Assembly (NCBI GenBank): GCA_016722525.1
Contig: JADKJB010000013.1
Location: 123,101-187,100, forward strand
DNA from: Bacteroidota bacterium
GTDB taxonomy: Bacteria > Bacteroidota > Bacteroidia > AKYH767-A > OLB10
DNA: 64,000 nucleotides
Direction: 5' to 3'
How positions within the stretch are numbered: position 1 is the first letter of the stretch; each line of letters starts with the position of its first letter. Below, piece by piece: positions 39,709 to 48,882 of this stretch. The notes beneath the pieces are model-generated. The model had not been told where the DNA came from. It worked only from the letters and a program-made list of their open reading frames with translations, and searched no databases. The translations under genes and the position numbers were made by a program.

Positions 39709-40239
39709 ATGAAGGAGAAATTAAGAATCCGACTTGCTCAAATTTCTGATTATACTATGCTTGCAAATCTTGGCCGAAAGGCTTTTTATGAAGCATTTGG
39801 TGAATTTAATGATGCTGCCGATATGCAGGCCTATTTAGATCTTGCATTCAATCCTGAAGCTATTAAATTGCAATTACAGGATCCAGACATTACCTATCTC
39901 GTTGCTGATTTAGGAAATGAACCGGTTGGCTATGCAAAATTAAAAAGGAACTCAGCTCCCCCGGAACTCAAGGATGTAAATTGTATTCAATTGGAAAGAA
40001 TATATACGTTAAAAGCATTTTTTGGAAAGCATGTCGGTAAAGCTCTGATGATTGAATGTATTGAAATTGCAAAAAGAGAAAAAAGAAAAAGTATATGGCT
40101 CAGCGTTTGGCAAGAAAACAAGCGGGCAATTGATTTCTATTTACTATGGAAATTTAAAGTTATTGGATTTAAACAATTCGTGATCGGCAATGAGGTTAAT
40201 GATGATTTTGTGATGGCTAAAAACCTGGATGAATTATAA
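39709..40239 (+). CDS. GNAT family N-acetyltransferase
   Basis: A 176-residue GNAT fold. N terminus IRLAQISDYTMLANLGRKAFYEAFGE is typical of acetyltransferase strand 1/helix 1; YLVADLGNEPVGYAKLKRN is strands 2-4; LERIYTLKAFFGKHVGKALM holds the acetyl-CoA pyrophosphate loop (FGKHVGKAL, an R/Q-x-x-G-x-G/A variant) and SVWQENKRAIDFYLLWKFKVIG closes the fold. Substrate unknown. Positioned 58 bases before the methyltransferase and on the same strand, but no functional link is evident. Confidence 0.87.
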   Translation: MKEKLRIRLAQISDYTMLANLGRKAFYEAFGEFNDAADMQAYLDLAFNPEAIKLQLQDPDITYLVADLGNEPVGYAKLKRNSAPPELKDVNCIQLERIYTLKAFFGKHVGKALMIECIEIAKREKRKSIWLSVWQENKRAIDFYLLWKFKVIGFKQFVIGNEVNDDFVMAKNLDEL

Positions 40240-40297
40240 ATGTACTTAGTTAGAAATTTTTGTAACCAAATTTTTTAAAGCTCGTAAAAGTTCAGTT

Positions 40298-41172
40298 ATG
40301 AAAAAAATCATTAGAGATGTATTTCGAAAATTTGGCCTTGAAGTCCAGTTTATAAATAAAAGTACCGACGAAGATCTTTATCGCAAACTTTACCCGATTG
40401 ATAGCTTATCCAAACTCCGGTTTTATAATATTGGAGCTGGAGATTTCCAGCATCCCTGTTGGACTAATGTAGATGGTAAAAGTGAATGGTACCAAAATTA
40501 TTTTGATGTCAACAAAATAGGCATCCAGGTTGATCTTTTTGCACATGAACAATTTCCTATTGAGGATAATACTGCTGAATTGGTATATACCAGTCATACT
40601 ATTGAACATATTGATGATCATTCCGTGCAGTTTTTGTTTGATGATGCCTATCGGTTTTTAAAAAAAGATGGAGTTATTCGAATTGTAACTGTGAATTCAG
40701 ATACTGCTTTTAATGCGTGGCAAAGAAAAGACCGGAACTATTTTTTTGGAGTGAATGGGAGAGCCAAAATACCAACCATGAAAGTAATGGAATTAATATC
40801 CCTTTGAGAGAAGCATCCTTAGCTCAGCTATTCTTATCAGATTTTGCTTCTGCTGCTACAACAATTTCATTAGTAGGCAATGAAAAACGAATTGATGACG
40901 CTGAATTGGAAAGGTTGTTCAGAGAATTGCCCTATGAGGAGGCATTGAATTATTGTACTTCATTATGTAGTATCGAAATTCAAAAAAAATATCCATACTT
41001 TCACATGAATTGGTTCAATGAAAAAAAATTGACACAGATGCTGAAACAAGCCGGTTTTAAAACGGTCCGAAGATCCGCTTATCTGCAATCTGAAGTTCCG
41101 GTATTAAGGAATCAAAAGTATTTTGACTCAACGCTTCCGCAAATTTCCATCTACATGGAAGCAGTTAAATAA
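40298..41172 (+). CDS. Class I SAM-dependent methyltransferase-like protein (frameshifted)
   Basis: Two overlapping frames join into a 291-residue protein when one T is added to the T7 run at 40741-40747: DRNYFF then WSEWESQNTNH. Motif I region LRFYNIGAGDFQHPCWTNVD (~45), the acidic FDVNKIGIQVDLFAHEQFPI, the motif IV/V LVYTSHTIEHIDDH (~97) and RFLKKDGVIRIVTVNSD resemble methyltransferases that modify sugars or other small molecules. The C-terminal half (MNWFNEKKLTQMLKQAGFKTVRRSAY) is also typical of the family. Substrate unknown. No obvious partner genes. Confidence 0.78.
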
Positions 41173-41545
41173 TTCAAATCACACTTTAATAATTCAATTA
41201 ATTGGCAGTTAGATATTTTGTTTTGTTAGCTTTTTTACTTTTGATGATACTGGTAAAATAAAATCGAAAAAACATTTTTATCTTCTATACTTTTTCAATG
41301 TAATTTATTTCTTGACCCCAGAGACCCCCCTATTTAATGAATGAAAATATAAATGGTTAGAATCCCTAATTGTCAATGTTAAAGGACAATAAATCAATAA
41401 GATATGATTTATTTTGAGTTTTGAATCACCTTATTTGCCGGTGCAATTTGTTCAATTTATTTTGTTTTGATTTTTAAAGCTTTGCTTCCGGCTTGTTCAT
41501 CCGTTGAAATCAGGTAAATTTGCTGAATATTTGAATTAAAGTTTT
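41173..41545. other. Intergenic region upstream of serA
   Basis: A 373-base AT-rich gap between the methyltransferase and serA. I see no believable coding frame, RNA gene or repeat in it; the only clear element is the serA promoter near its right end (41493-41522). The rest contains short T- and A-tracts. Confidence 0.5.
41493..41522 (+). promoter_or_regulatory. serA promoter
   Basis: TTG at 41493-41495, a 19-base spacer and TAAATTTG (41515-41522) fit the Bacteroidota consensus TTG-N19-TAnnTTTG. The serA ATG is 24 bases after the -7 box. Confidence 0.65.
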
Positions 41546-42777
41546 ATGGAAAACAAAACATCATATCCCAAAGAGAAAATTAAGATATTATTACTTGAAG
41601 GTGTCCATCCTGTGGCAATTAAGATGTTCCGTGATAATGGTTATTCATCATTAGAAATTTTAAAACCATCCTTACCCGAGGAGGAGTTAATTCAAAAAAT
41701 AAAAAATGTTCATTTATTGGGAATTCGATCGAAAACTCATATCAGTCAAGCTGTATTTCAGCGCGCTGAAAAATTGCTGGCTGTTGGTGCGTTTTGCATT
41801 GGTACCAATCAGGTGGATATGAAATTTGCCACTGCTTCAGGTGTGGCTGTTTTTAATTCACCTTATTCCAATACACGTTCCGTTGCTGAAATGGTCATAG
41901 GTTTAGCTATTTTTCTTACACGACGTATACCTGAAAAAATGTGTTCTCACACATTGGGCGATGGGATAAAAGCAGTGCCGGCTGCAATGAAGTGCGGGGC
42001 AAAACTTTAGGAATTATAGGTTACGGCCATATTGGATCTCAAGTGTCAGTGCTTGCTGAAAGTCTCGGAATGAAAGTGATTTTTTATGATATTGATCCTA
42101 AACTCAGTTTAGGAAATGCTTTTAAAGTAGCCACTTTGGATCAACTGTTGAAGACTTCTGATATAGTCACTTTGCACGTGCCGGGAAGTAGTCAAACAAA
42201 AAATTTGATAGACGTAGCAAAGTTGAGAAAAATGAAGAAGGGTGCAGTGCTCATTAACTTAAGCCGAGGAGATGTGGTTGATTTGAAAGCACTCAAAGAG
42301 GCTTTGGATAAAAAACATATATCAGGTGCCGGTATAGATGTTTTTCCAAATGAACCGAAAGACAATAAAACTGCATTTGATTGTATCCTGCAGGGAATGC
42401 CTAATGTTGTACTAACACCACATATTGGTGGTTCTACAATGGAGGCCCAGGAAAATATTGGTGTGGATGTGGCAACCAAGATGATCAGTTTCCTGGAAAC
42501 CGGTTCCAGCACCGGCTCACTTTCTGTTCCAGCACTTAGTTTGCCTGTTCAGCAAGAAGCCCATAGAATGCTCCATATACATAAAAATGTACCCGGTGTT
42601 CTTTCAGAGATCAATGGAATATTGTCCGGATTAAAAGTTAATATCCTCGGCCAATACCTCAAAACCAATACAGATATTGGTTATGTTGTAGTTGATATAG
42701 ATAAAAAAACTTCTTCAAAAGCATTGAGTGAGCTACAAAAAGTAAAGCATACAATTAAAGTAAGGCAATTGTATTGA
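41546..42777 (+). CDS. serA: D-3-phosphoglycerate dehydrogenase with ACT domain (frameshifted)
   Basis: Two frames give a 410-residue enzyme when one A is added to the A6 run at 41934-41939. This continues as an IPEKN start followed by HIGRWDKSSAGCNEVRGKTL. It makes 3-phosphohydroxypyruvate, the first step in serine synthesis. Features: N-terminal substrate part (ILLLEGVHP, GIRSKTHIS), NAD site LGIIGYGHIGSQ (~152), catalytic Arg in LINLSRGDVVD (~235), Glu in GIDVFPNEPK and catalytic His in LTPHIGGST (~292), then a C-terminal ACT domain (~335-410; HIHKNVPGVLSEINGIL) that binds serine for feedback inhibition. serB/serC are not adjacent. It has its own promoter. Confidence 0.93.
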
Positions 42778-42883
42778 TATTTTTAACCTGTTTTAATTAA
42801 GTATAGCATTGTTCGATTATTCGAATAACTCCTTACTTCAAATAAGTGGTCCTTAATTTAAAATTACTCATCTCGATGGAGCT

Positions 42884-42911
42884 GTGCTTTAGCACTGATA
42901 TGCTAAAGCAC
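42884..42911 (-). terminator. Hairpin overlapping the pdxJ stop codon
   Basis: GTGCTTTAGCA (42884-42894) and TGCTAAAGCAC (42901-42911) are a perfect 11-bp inverted repeat around a six-base loop; the right arm contains the pdxJ stop codon. It may be a terminator without a T-run, or protect the mRNA end. Confidence 0.5.
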
Positions 42912-43619
42912 TAATTTCCTCTTGTACATTTGAATCGTATTCTCCAAACCAAAATATAAGGCATCACTGATCAGTGCATGACCAATCGAAACTTCCAATA
43001 AATGTGGTACGTTTTTAGCGAAGTATTCTAAATTTTCAAGGTTTAAATCATGGCCAGCGTTTATTCCTAATCCGTTAGTGTACGCAATTAACGCAGCTTG
43101 TTTGAATGGTAAAACTGCATTTAATGGATTAATTGAAAATTCTTTTGCATATGCTTCTGTATACAATTCAATTCTATCGGTTTGGCAGTCGACTGCATGT
43201 TTTATGAGTTCAACATCAGGTTCAATAAAAATTGAAACTCTGATTCCTTCATTTTTCAATTTGCGGACTATTTGATTGAGAAAAGTTTTATATTTAATTG
43301 TGTTCCATCCGGCGTTTGAAGTAAGTACATCCGGAGGATCGGGCACCAAAGTAACCTGATCCGGCTTCATATTTAAAACAAGCGCCATAAATTCATCATT
43401 TGGATACCCCTCAATATTGAATTCCGTTGCTACTATTTTCTTTAACTCTGCCACATCCTGATAGCGTATATGTCGCTCATCAGGTCGAGGATGCACTGTT
43501 ATTCCATCTGCTCCAAATCGTTCACAGTCGTGAGCAACCTGAATAAGATCCGGAACATTAGATCCCCTTGCATTTCGCAAAGTGGCTATTTTGTTTACAT
43601 TGACACTTAGTTTTATCAT
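42903..43619 (-). CDS. pdxJ: Pyridoxine 5'-phosphate synthase
   Basis: A 238-residue TIM-barrel enzyme that condenses 1-deoxyxylulose 5-phosphate with 3-amino-2-oxopropyl phosphate to make pyridoxine 5'-phosphate (the DXP-dependent vitamin B6 route). Recognised from KLSVNVNKIATLRNARGSN (catalytic His equivalent region), ADGITVHPRPDERHI, LVPDPPDVLTSNAGW, VSIFIEPD, and the phosphate-binding INAGHDLN (~188). The ATG at 43619 is preferred over 43631 because the family starts at MIKLSVN. pdxA is not in view. Single gene on its strand, opposite to the CBS operon. Confidence 0.94.
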   Translation of the reverse strand: MIKLSVNVNKIATLRNARGSNVPDLIQVAHDCERFGADGITVHPRPDERHIRYQDVAELKKIVATEFNIEGYPNDEFMALVLNMKPDQVTLVPDPPDVLTSNAGWNTIKYKTFLNQIVRKLKNEGIRVSIFIEPDVELIKHAVDCQTDRIELYTEAYAKEFSINPLNAVLPFKQAALIAYTNGLGINAGHDLNLENLEYFAKNVPHLLEVSIGHALISDALYFGLENTIQMYKRKLVL

Positions 43620-43929
43620 TTTCTGGATCACAATTTTGCGAAGGTTTAATTTTTATTGAACGAACACTATCAAAGTTTTTTGTATCAAAATTTTTGATCC
43701 TAAATTTATCAATTAATCAGCAAATGGCCTGCTGTGATGTTAGATTCATTCAATTTATACAAGCCCGTTTTCGAGTTTACAATCCCACATGGCTGCTATT
43801 TAATTTCTTGTGGTTTTTGAGAAAAGCAACCTGCCAATTACTTTAAATGATTTACCACTTTTCGTCACACAAATGTATTATGTTTGCGCCAATACAACCA
43901 TTTGACCTTAATAATCGTTTAATCATAAG
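43620..43929. other. Divergent intergenic region between pdxJ and CBS operon
   Basis: About 310 bases between two diverging starts. It should hold promoters for both genes; I can point to the plus-strand box TATGTTTG at 43879-43886 but not to a convincing one for pdxJ. No further coding frame or RNA motif was recognised. Confidence 0.5.
43879..43886 (+). promoter_or_regulatory. CBS/envelope cluster promoter -7 box
   Basis: TATGTTTG followed by C fits TAnnTTTG and lies 43 bases upstream of the ATG at 43930. Upstream there is only a weak TTTTC at the -33 position. Confidence 0.5.
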
Positions 43930-44592
43930 ATGTTACTACGAAATCTTATAAAGGATACTATTCCACCGTTAAAGACCACAGATACTGCGGTGAAGGCACT
44001 GCAATGGATGCAGGAGTTTCGGCATAGCAACTTACCGGTAATTAACGAAAATGTTTATATGGGAATGGTGTACGAGTCTGATTTAATGAAACTCGAAAAC
44101 AAGGAGGTTCCGCTTTTTAGTCTTTCAATGCCGGTTAACAGGCTGTTTGTGAATGAATACCAACATATTTTTGATGCAATTAAATTTGCTGCTAATAATG
44201 ATTTTACCATCATTCCTGTGCTCAACGATCAGGAACAGTATTTGGGATTAGTAACCGTAATGGACATAATTCATGCCTTGGCTGAAGCAAATTCTGTTCA
44301 GAATCCTGGAGGAATTGTTGTTCTGGAGGTTGATAAAAACAAGTACACTTTAAGCGAAATTTCAAGTATTGTGGAGTCGGAGGGGGCTCAGATATTAAGC
44401 TCAAGTGCTTTGGTAACTGCCGATCCCAATATTGTGGAGGTTACACTTAAGATCAATAAGATAGATTTAACCAGAATTCTTGCTGGTTTCTACCGTCGAA
44501 ACCTGGAAGTGAAGGCTTCTTATCATCAGAGTGAGTTTCAGCAAGATATGCAATCACGTTACGATGCATTTATGAATTACCTCAAAATGTAA
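43930..44592 (+). CDS. CBS domain protein
   Basis: A 220-residue cytoplasmic protein with two tandem CBS modules in the N-terminal ~120 residues (TDTAVKALQWMQEFRHSNLPVINENVYMGMV, then QHIFDAIKFAANNDFTIIPVLNDQEQYLGLVTVMDIIHAL), a Bateman-type adenine-nucleotide-binding pair. The C-terminal ~95 residues (GGIVVLEVDKNKYTLSEISSIVESEGAQILSS, VEVTLKINKIDLTRILAGFYRRN) have an ACT-like alpha/beta pattern. It is the first gene of a co-directional cluster; the next gene begins 21 bases later. Linkage of such CBS genes to nadK and the envelope cluster is recurrent in Bacteroidota. Function unknown, probably regulation by nucleotide level. Confidence 0.85.
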   Translation: MLLRNLIKDTIPPLKTTDTAVKALQWMQEFRHSNLPVINENVYMGMVYESDLMKLENKEVPLFSLSMPVNRLFVNEYQHIFDAIKFAANNDFTIIPVLNDQEQYLGLVTVMDIIHALAEANSVQNPGGIVVLEVDKNKYTLSEISSIVESEGAQILSSSALVTADPNIVEVTLKINKIDLTRILAGFYRRNLEVKASYHQSEFQQDMQSRYDAFMNYLKM

Positions 44593-44613
44593 CTTTGCGG
44601 CAATTCTTTCCTG

Positions 44614-46035
44614 ATGCCGAAACTTAAATTACTTCTAATTCTGAGTCTAATACCTTTTTTGAGTAGAGGAAATTCAGTTTTTGATTGCCCTCTTGATTCT
44701 TTAGTAGCTGAAGATACACTCGTTATTTCCCAGATTGTCATCACTGGAAATAAGATTACTAAATTGTCGGTCATTTCCCGTGAACTGTTTTTGCATGAAG
44801 GGGATACCGTAAACAAAGCTGTTTTGGATTGGGCTATCGATCGCACACGCGAGAATCTAATGAATACTGCCCTTTTCAATTTCGTTAATATTCAGCATCA
44901 GAAAATTGGCCCTGGTCAAATTGTAGTAATTGTAGATGTTACTGAGCGCTGGTACATTATTCCTTTACCCATTTTTGAACTTGTTGACAGAAATTTTAAT
45001 GAATGGATAAAATCAGGTGATATTTCCAGAGTAAATTTAGGGTTTTACCTCAATTGGGATAATTTCAGGGGGAGGAACGAAGCCTTGAAATTTCAGTTCA
45101 AATGGGGGTATTCTCAAAAAATAGGGATATCATATTCTTTACCTTTTATTAATAAAAATCAAGAAGAGGGGCTTACATTTAGTGGATCCTATTCCAGAAA
45201 CAGGGAGGTTGGATACAAAGTTGAAGAAAGTAAAGTTTTACTATTTAAAGATGAAGAGAATTTTGTAAGAAAAGAAATATTCGGAGGATTCAAGTACACG
45301 CAACGAAGAGGTTTTTATACTACCAGCAGTTTTTCATTCGAGTATAGAAATAATAGCATTGAAGACACCATTGCAGCATTAAATCCTGATTTTTTAGGTA
45401 ACGGGAATACCGTTCAACAACTTATAACCATCGCCTGGCAGTTTCGACACGATCGTCGCGATTTTAAAGTTTATGCATTGAAAGGTTATCTTTTCGATTT
45501 CGAAATAGTTAAAAATGGTATCGGTATTCTGGAAAATGAACCGGATCTGTTATATCTCTCTTCAACAATTAAATATTTTAAACCGGTTGCACCAAGATGG
45601 TTTTTTTCTAGTGCTCTAAAGGGTAAATTATCCGGACAAAGTGAAGCGCCTTATTTTAATCAAAGAGGTTTTGGTTATGCAAATGATTTGATTCGAAGCT
45701 ATGAATTTTATGTGGTACCGGGTCAAAATTTCGTGCTCTCACGAAACACCTTCAAATTCGCTTTGGTTCCAACCCAAATAATTTCTTTACCTTTTAGTAT
45801 ACTTGAAAAGTTTCGAACCATTCCTTACGCTTTTTATCTTAATGCAAATTTTGATTTTGGTTATGTTCGTGACCGGCAATTCCAAAAGGATAACCCACTT
45901 GCAAATGAATGGCAATACGGTTATGGATTTGGATTGGATTATGTAACTTACTATAATATGGTTTTCCGTTTAGAATATTCTTTCAATAAGTTTGGTGAAA
46001 ACGGATTTTTTCTGCACTTTACAGCTCCAATTTAG
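44614..46035 (+). CDS. POTRA plus beta-barrel outer-membrane protein (BamA/TamA-like)
   Basis: A 473-residue protein with signal peptide (KLLLILSLIPFLSRG). A single POTRA-like domain (~38-105) begins with VISQIVITGNKITKLSVISREL and contains FVNIQHQK and VIVDVTERWYIIPLPIFELVDRN. The rest is a surface-antigen type barrel with repeated strands (FKWGYSQKIGISYSLPFINK, FSGSYSRNREVGYK, FRHDRRDFKVYALKGYLFDFEIV) and a C-terminal FHFTAPI-like end (FFLHFTAPI). It is much smaller than BamA (49633-52116) so it is a distinct paralog. Likely an assembly or translocation pore in the outer membrane; role unproven. Same strand and tightly spaced with the CBS gene and nadK. Confidence 0.85.
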   Translation: MPKLKLLLILSLIPFLSRGNSVFDCPLDSLVAEDTLVISQIVITGNKITKLSVISRELFLHEGDTVNKAVLDWAIDRTRENLMNTALFNFVNIQHQKIGPGQIVVIVDVTERWYIIPLPIFELVDRNFNEWIKSGDISRVNLGFYLNWDNFRGRNEALKFQFKWGYSQKIGISYSLPFINKNQEEGLTFSGSYSRNREVGYKVEESKVLLFKDEENFVRKEIFGGFKYTQRRGFYTTSSFSFEYRNNSIEDTIAALNPDFLGNGNTVQQLITIAWQFRHDRRDFKVYALKGYLFDFEIVKNGIGILENEPDLLYLSSTIKYFKPVAPRWFFSSALKGKLSGQSEAPYFNQRGFGYANDLIRSYEFYVVPGQNFVLSRNTFKFALVPTQIISLPFSILEKFRTIPYAFYLNANFDFGYVRDRQFQKDNPLANEWQYGYGFGLDYVTYYNMVFRLEYSFNKFGENGFFLHFTAPI

Positions 46036-46056
46036 AACTGCTTAGCTCTCAAAACT

Positions 46057-46935
46057 ATGAAAATTGCTATTTATGGAAGATCCGGAACTCCAAATGTATT
46101 GCCCTATGTGGACATTTTGTTGCAGGAGCTGAAGCATGCTAATGTCGAAGCAGTACTGTACCACCCATTTTATAATTATCTGAAACACAATACTTCCATA
46201 AAACTTACACAACAAACTTTCACTTCTCATGATGAATTAAGAGGGAATGTTGATTTTCTGTTTACACTTGGAGGCGATGGTACTATGTTGGATACCATTT
46301 CGTTAGTTCGTGATAGTGGAATTCCAATCGTTGGAATTAATACAGGCCGATTAGGATTTTTAGCAACTATTTCGAAAGATAATATCGCTAAATGCGTGGA
46401 AACCATTCTCCAAGGTCAATACGATATTGACTTAAGATCTCTTATTCGGCTGGAAACCAATACTCCTATATTCGGAGAGGTGAATTATGCACTCAATGAA
46501 ATTACCATCCACAAAAAAGATAGTTCTTCAATGATTATTATTCATACTTACTTGAATGGAGAATATTTAAATAGTTATTGGGCGGATGGGCTTATAATCG
46601 CAACTCCAACAGGATCAACCGGTTATTCGCTAAGTTGCGGAGGGCCGATTATTGTTCCGCAGTGTGAAAATTTTGTGATCACACCCATTGCACCCCATAA
46701 CCTTAATGTGCGTCCTATCGTAGTATCCGATAAATATGTAATTTCACTTGAAGTAGAGGGGAGAAGCCAGTATTTTCTCTCAACCCTTGATTCCAGATCA
46801 GTTACTATCGATTCATCGATTCAGCTTGCAGCCAGAAAAGAAGATTTTGGGGTAAATATCGTTCGATTACACAACGAAAATTTCCTTGGAACCTTGAGAA
46901 ATAAGCTCATGTGGGGTCTTGATGTAAGAAATTAG
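46057..46935 (+). CDS. nadK: NAD kinase
   Basis: A 292-residue NAD+ kinase that makes NADP+. Key motifs: GGDGTML at ~70 (LFTLGGDGTMLDTI), NTGRLGFLA (~95), YALNEITIHKKDSSS (~150) and the glycine-rich TPTGSTGYSLSCGGPI (~190). Length and motif order are normal. It follows the POTRA protein by 21 bases. Its product is needed for biosynthetic reductions; the link with the cell-envelope cluster is positional. Confidence 0.96.
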   Translation: MKIAIYGRSGTPNVLPYVDILLQELKHANVEAVLYHPFYNYLKHNTSIKLTQQTFTSHDELRGNVDFLFTLGGDGTMLDTISLVRDSGIPIVGINTGRLGFLATISKDNIAKCVETILQGQYDIDLRSLIRLETNTPIFGEVNYALNEITIHKKDSSSMIIIHTYLNGEYLNSYWADGLIIATPTGSTGYSLSCGGPIIVPQCENFVITPIAPHNLNVRPIVVSDKYVISLEVEGRSQYFLSTLDSRSVTIDSSIQLAARKEDFGVNIVRLHNENFLGTLRNKLMWGLDVRN

Positions 46936-46957
46936 TCCTATTTTGTTGTTAACATCG

Positions 46958-46987
46958 TTTGTTAATAAAAAAAAATTTATATTTTTG
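46958..46987 (+). promoter_or_regulatory. Internal promoter before tandem porG-like genes
   Basis: TTTG (46958-46961), an 18-base spacer and TATTTTTG (46980-46987) fit the Bacteroidota consensus closely. It lies inside the cluster, about 25 bases after nadK, so the barrel genes can be expressed independently of nadK. Confidence 0.65.
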
Positions 46988-47014
46988 TGCATGACCTTGA
47001 CCAGAAGCATTCCT

Positions 47015-47920
47015 ATGAAAAAACTATACTTATTACTTGCAATTGCTATTGTATTACCTGGTTTTATGAATGCGCAACGTTACAAACAGCGTTGGAAAGC
47101 ATACAGAACAGAGGTGCATTTTGGAGCTGGCCCAAGTAACTTTTTAGGCGAATTGGGTGGTGCCGATCAAATTGGAACGGATTATTTGAAAGATTTGGAA
47201 ATATCTCAAACAAGACTTTCATTGTCAGGCGGTTTGCGGTATAAGTTGAGCCAAATGTTTGCTTTAAACACCAAAATTACCTACGGTAAACTATCCGGTG
47301 ATGATAATCTGACTAAAGAGTTTTTCAGAAGTTATCGCAACCTGAATTTTAAAACCAACATTTATGAGTTAAGCACCAATTTGGAAATTGCATTTATCAG
47401 AGAGCAAGTCGGTCACCGGTATCGTCTTCGTGGTGTTCGCGGACAAAGAGGTTTTGAAATGTCTGCTTATGGTTTCATAGGTATTGGTGCATTTTATTTT
47501 AATCCTAAAGGTCAGAATGGCAGTTCTTGGGTGAAGCTTCGTAATTTAGGTACCGAAGGTCAGGGTTTAACCAGTACTCGTAAGAAATACAGCAATGTTC
47601 AGTTGTGTATTCCTGTAGGTTTAGGGTTTAAATATAGTGTTGGTCGCAGGTGGGGGATTGGCCTTGAATACGGTATCCGTAAAACGTTCACTGATTATAT
47701 TGATGACGCCAGCAAAACCTATTACGATAACAATACTATTTTTATTGAAAATGGCGCATTAGCTGCAGTAATGGCTGATAAGTCCAACAAGGAATTCCCT
47801 TATATTACTTCTGCAGGTGAACAAAGAGGGGATCCGAGAGATAAAGATTCATATATGTTTGCCATAATTAGTATTAATTACAAACTTCGTACTGGAAGAT
47901 CCTCATTCCCTATGTTCTAA
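47015..47920 (+). CDS. porG: DUF6089/PorG-like outer-membrane protein, copy 1
   Basis: A 301-residue protein. The start at 47015 is chosen because MKKLYLLLAIAIVLPGFMNAQ is a standard signal peptide; the frame is open back to 46943 without leader features and there is a promoter in that stretch. Mature: TEVHFGAGPSNFLGELGGADQIG at the N terminus, then barrel strands, the FYFNPKG loop with GSSWVKLRNLGTEGQG and SRKYSNVQLCIPVGLGFKYSVGRRWGIGLEYGIRKTFTDYIDDASKTYYD. These LGTEGQG / YxDDVS-type motifs characterise DUF6089, the PorG subunit of the type IX secretion system. Copy 2 follows 60 bases later. Symbol assigned by family. Confidence 0.85.
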   Translation: MKKLYLLLAIAIVLPGFMNAQRYKQRWKAYRTEVHFGAGPSNFLGELGGADQIGTDYLKDLEISQTRLSLSGGLRYKLSQMFALNTKITYGKLSGDDNLTKEFFRSYRNLNFKTNIYELSTNLEIAFIREQVGHRYRLRGVRGQRGFEMSAYGFIGIGAFYFNPKGQNGSSWVKLRNLGTEGQGLTSTRKKYSNVQLCIPVGLGFKYSVGRRWGIGLEYGIRKTFTDYIDDASKTYYDNNTIFIENGALAAVMADKSNKEFPYITSAGEQRGDPRDKDSYMFAIISINYKLRTGRSSFPMF

Positions 47921-47981
47921 TAGTTTCATACTATTTCTGCATTAACTACGTTTGTTATAAGTTTGTGGTGTGTTTATACTG

Positions 47982-48827
47982 ATGCTTAGGAAATTCCCTT
48001 TACAACTTATTCTATTTATAGTACTATCGGGAACGGTTACAGCTCAAAGCACCGAATTCGGCCTTTTTTTAGGCACTACCACTTATAAAGGAGAGCTTAA
48101 CAACTCCTTGTTCAACACCCGCCTGATCCAACCTGCAGTAGGCCTTTTGTATCGCAAAAATTTTAATAATCATTGGGCTTATCGTGTTGGTTTTAATTTT
48201 GGCTCTATTTCAGGGGATGATGCCCTGGCAAACGATTCCTATCAAAACAATAGAAATTTATCCTTTCGCTCTCGATTGTGGGATGCTCATTTGCTGGCTG
48301 AATTCAACTTTTTCCCTTATCAGCTGGCCAATCCCAAAACGAGATTTTCACCTTTTATTTTTGCAGGTATTTCTGTTTATCATTTTAATCCTCAAGCTGA
48401 AAATGGAGGTGAATGGTACGATTTACAGCCTTTAGGCACTGAAGGTCAGGGTACTTCTGCTTATCCCGATCGTAACAAATATAAAAGGCTGGCTGTGGGA
48501 ATTCCATTCGGAGGAGGTTTCAAAATTAAGTTTACACGTCGATTTGGAATGACTATCGAGGCTGGAGCACGTCGTATTTATACCGACTATCTGGACGATG
48601 TGAGCACCACCTACGCAGAAAAAAATGTGTTATTAGCTCAAAATGGTGAATTGGCAGTGCTTTTTTCGGATCGAAGTATTGATGGTCAGGCTTTGCTGAA
48701 TGACAATAGGCAAAGAGGAAATGCTTCCGATAAGGATTGGTTCATGTTTACCGGAATTACTATCAACTATACACTATCATCAAAATATGGGGATAATTGT
48801 ACTCCATTCAGAGGTAAACTGAGGTAA
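47982..48827 (+). CDS. porG: DUF6089/PorG-like outer-membrane protein, copy 2
   Basis: A 281-residue paralog of the preceding gene. The ATG at 47982 is preferred over an in-frame GTG at 47970. Signal peptide FPLQLILFIVLSGTVTAQ; mature N terminus EFGLFLGTTTYKGELNNS; the shared core FAGISVYHFNPQAENGGEWYDLQPLGTEGQG, GIPFGGGFKIKFTRRFGMTIEAGARRIYTDYLDDVSTTYAEKN and ASDKDWFMFTGI match copy 1 motif for motif. The two differ in the N-terminal third. PorG normally works in the T9SS outer-membrane ring with PorK/PorN; which copy plays that role, or whether both do, is not shown. Confidence 0.85.
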   Translation: MLRKFPLQLILFIVLSGTVTAQSTEFGLFLGTTTYKGELNNSLFNTRLIQPAVGLLYRKNFNNHWAYRVGFNFGSISGDDALANDSYQNNRNLSFRSRLWDAHLLAEFNFFPYQLANPKTRFSPFIFAGISVYHFNPQAENGGEWYDLQPLGTEGQGTSAYPDRNKYKRLAVGIPFGGGFKIKFTRRFGMTIEAGARRIYTDYLDDVSTTYAEKNVLLAQNGELAVLFSDRSIDGQALLNDNRQRGNASDKDWFMFTGITINYTLSSKYGDNCTPFRGKLR

Positions 48828-48856
48828 TATTATCGAGGCGCTATAGCTTATTTTAT

Positions 48857-48864
48857 TACCTTTG
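48857..48864 (+). promoter_or_regulatory. uppS promoter -7 box
   Basis: TACCTTTG followed by C fits TAnnTTTG, 18 bases before the ATG at 48883, implying a very short leader. No clear -33 element. Confidence 0.45.
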
Positions 48865-48882
48865 CACCCTATTTTTTTGCCA

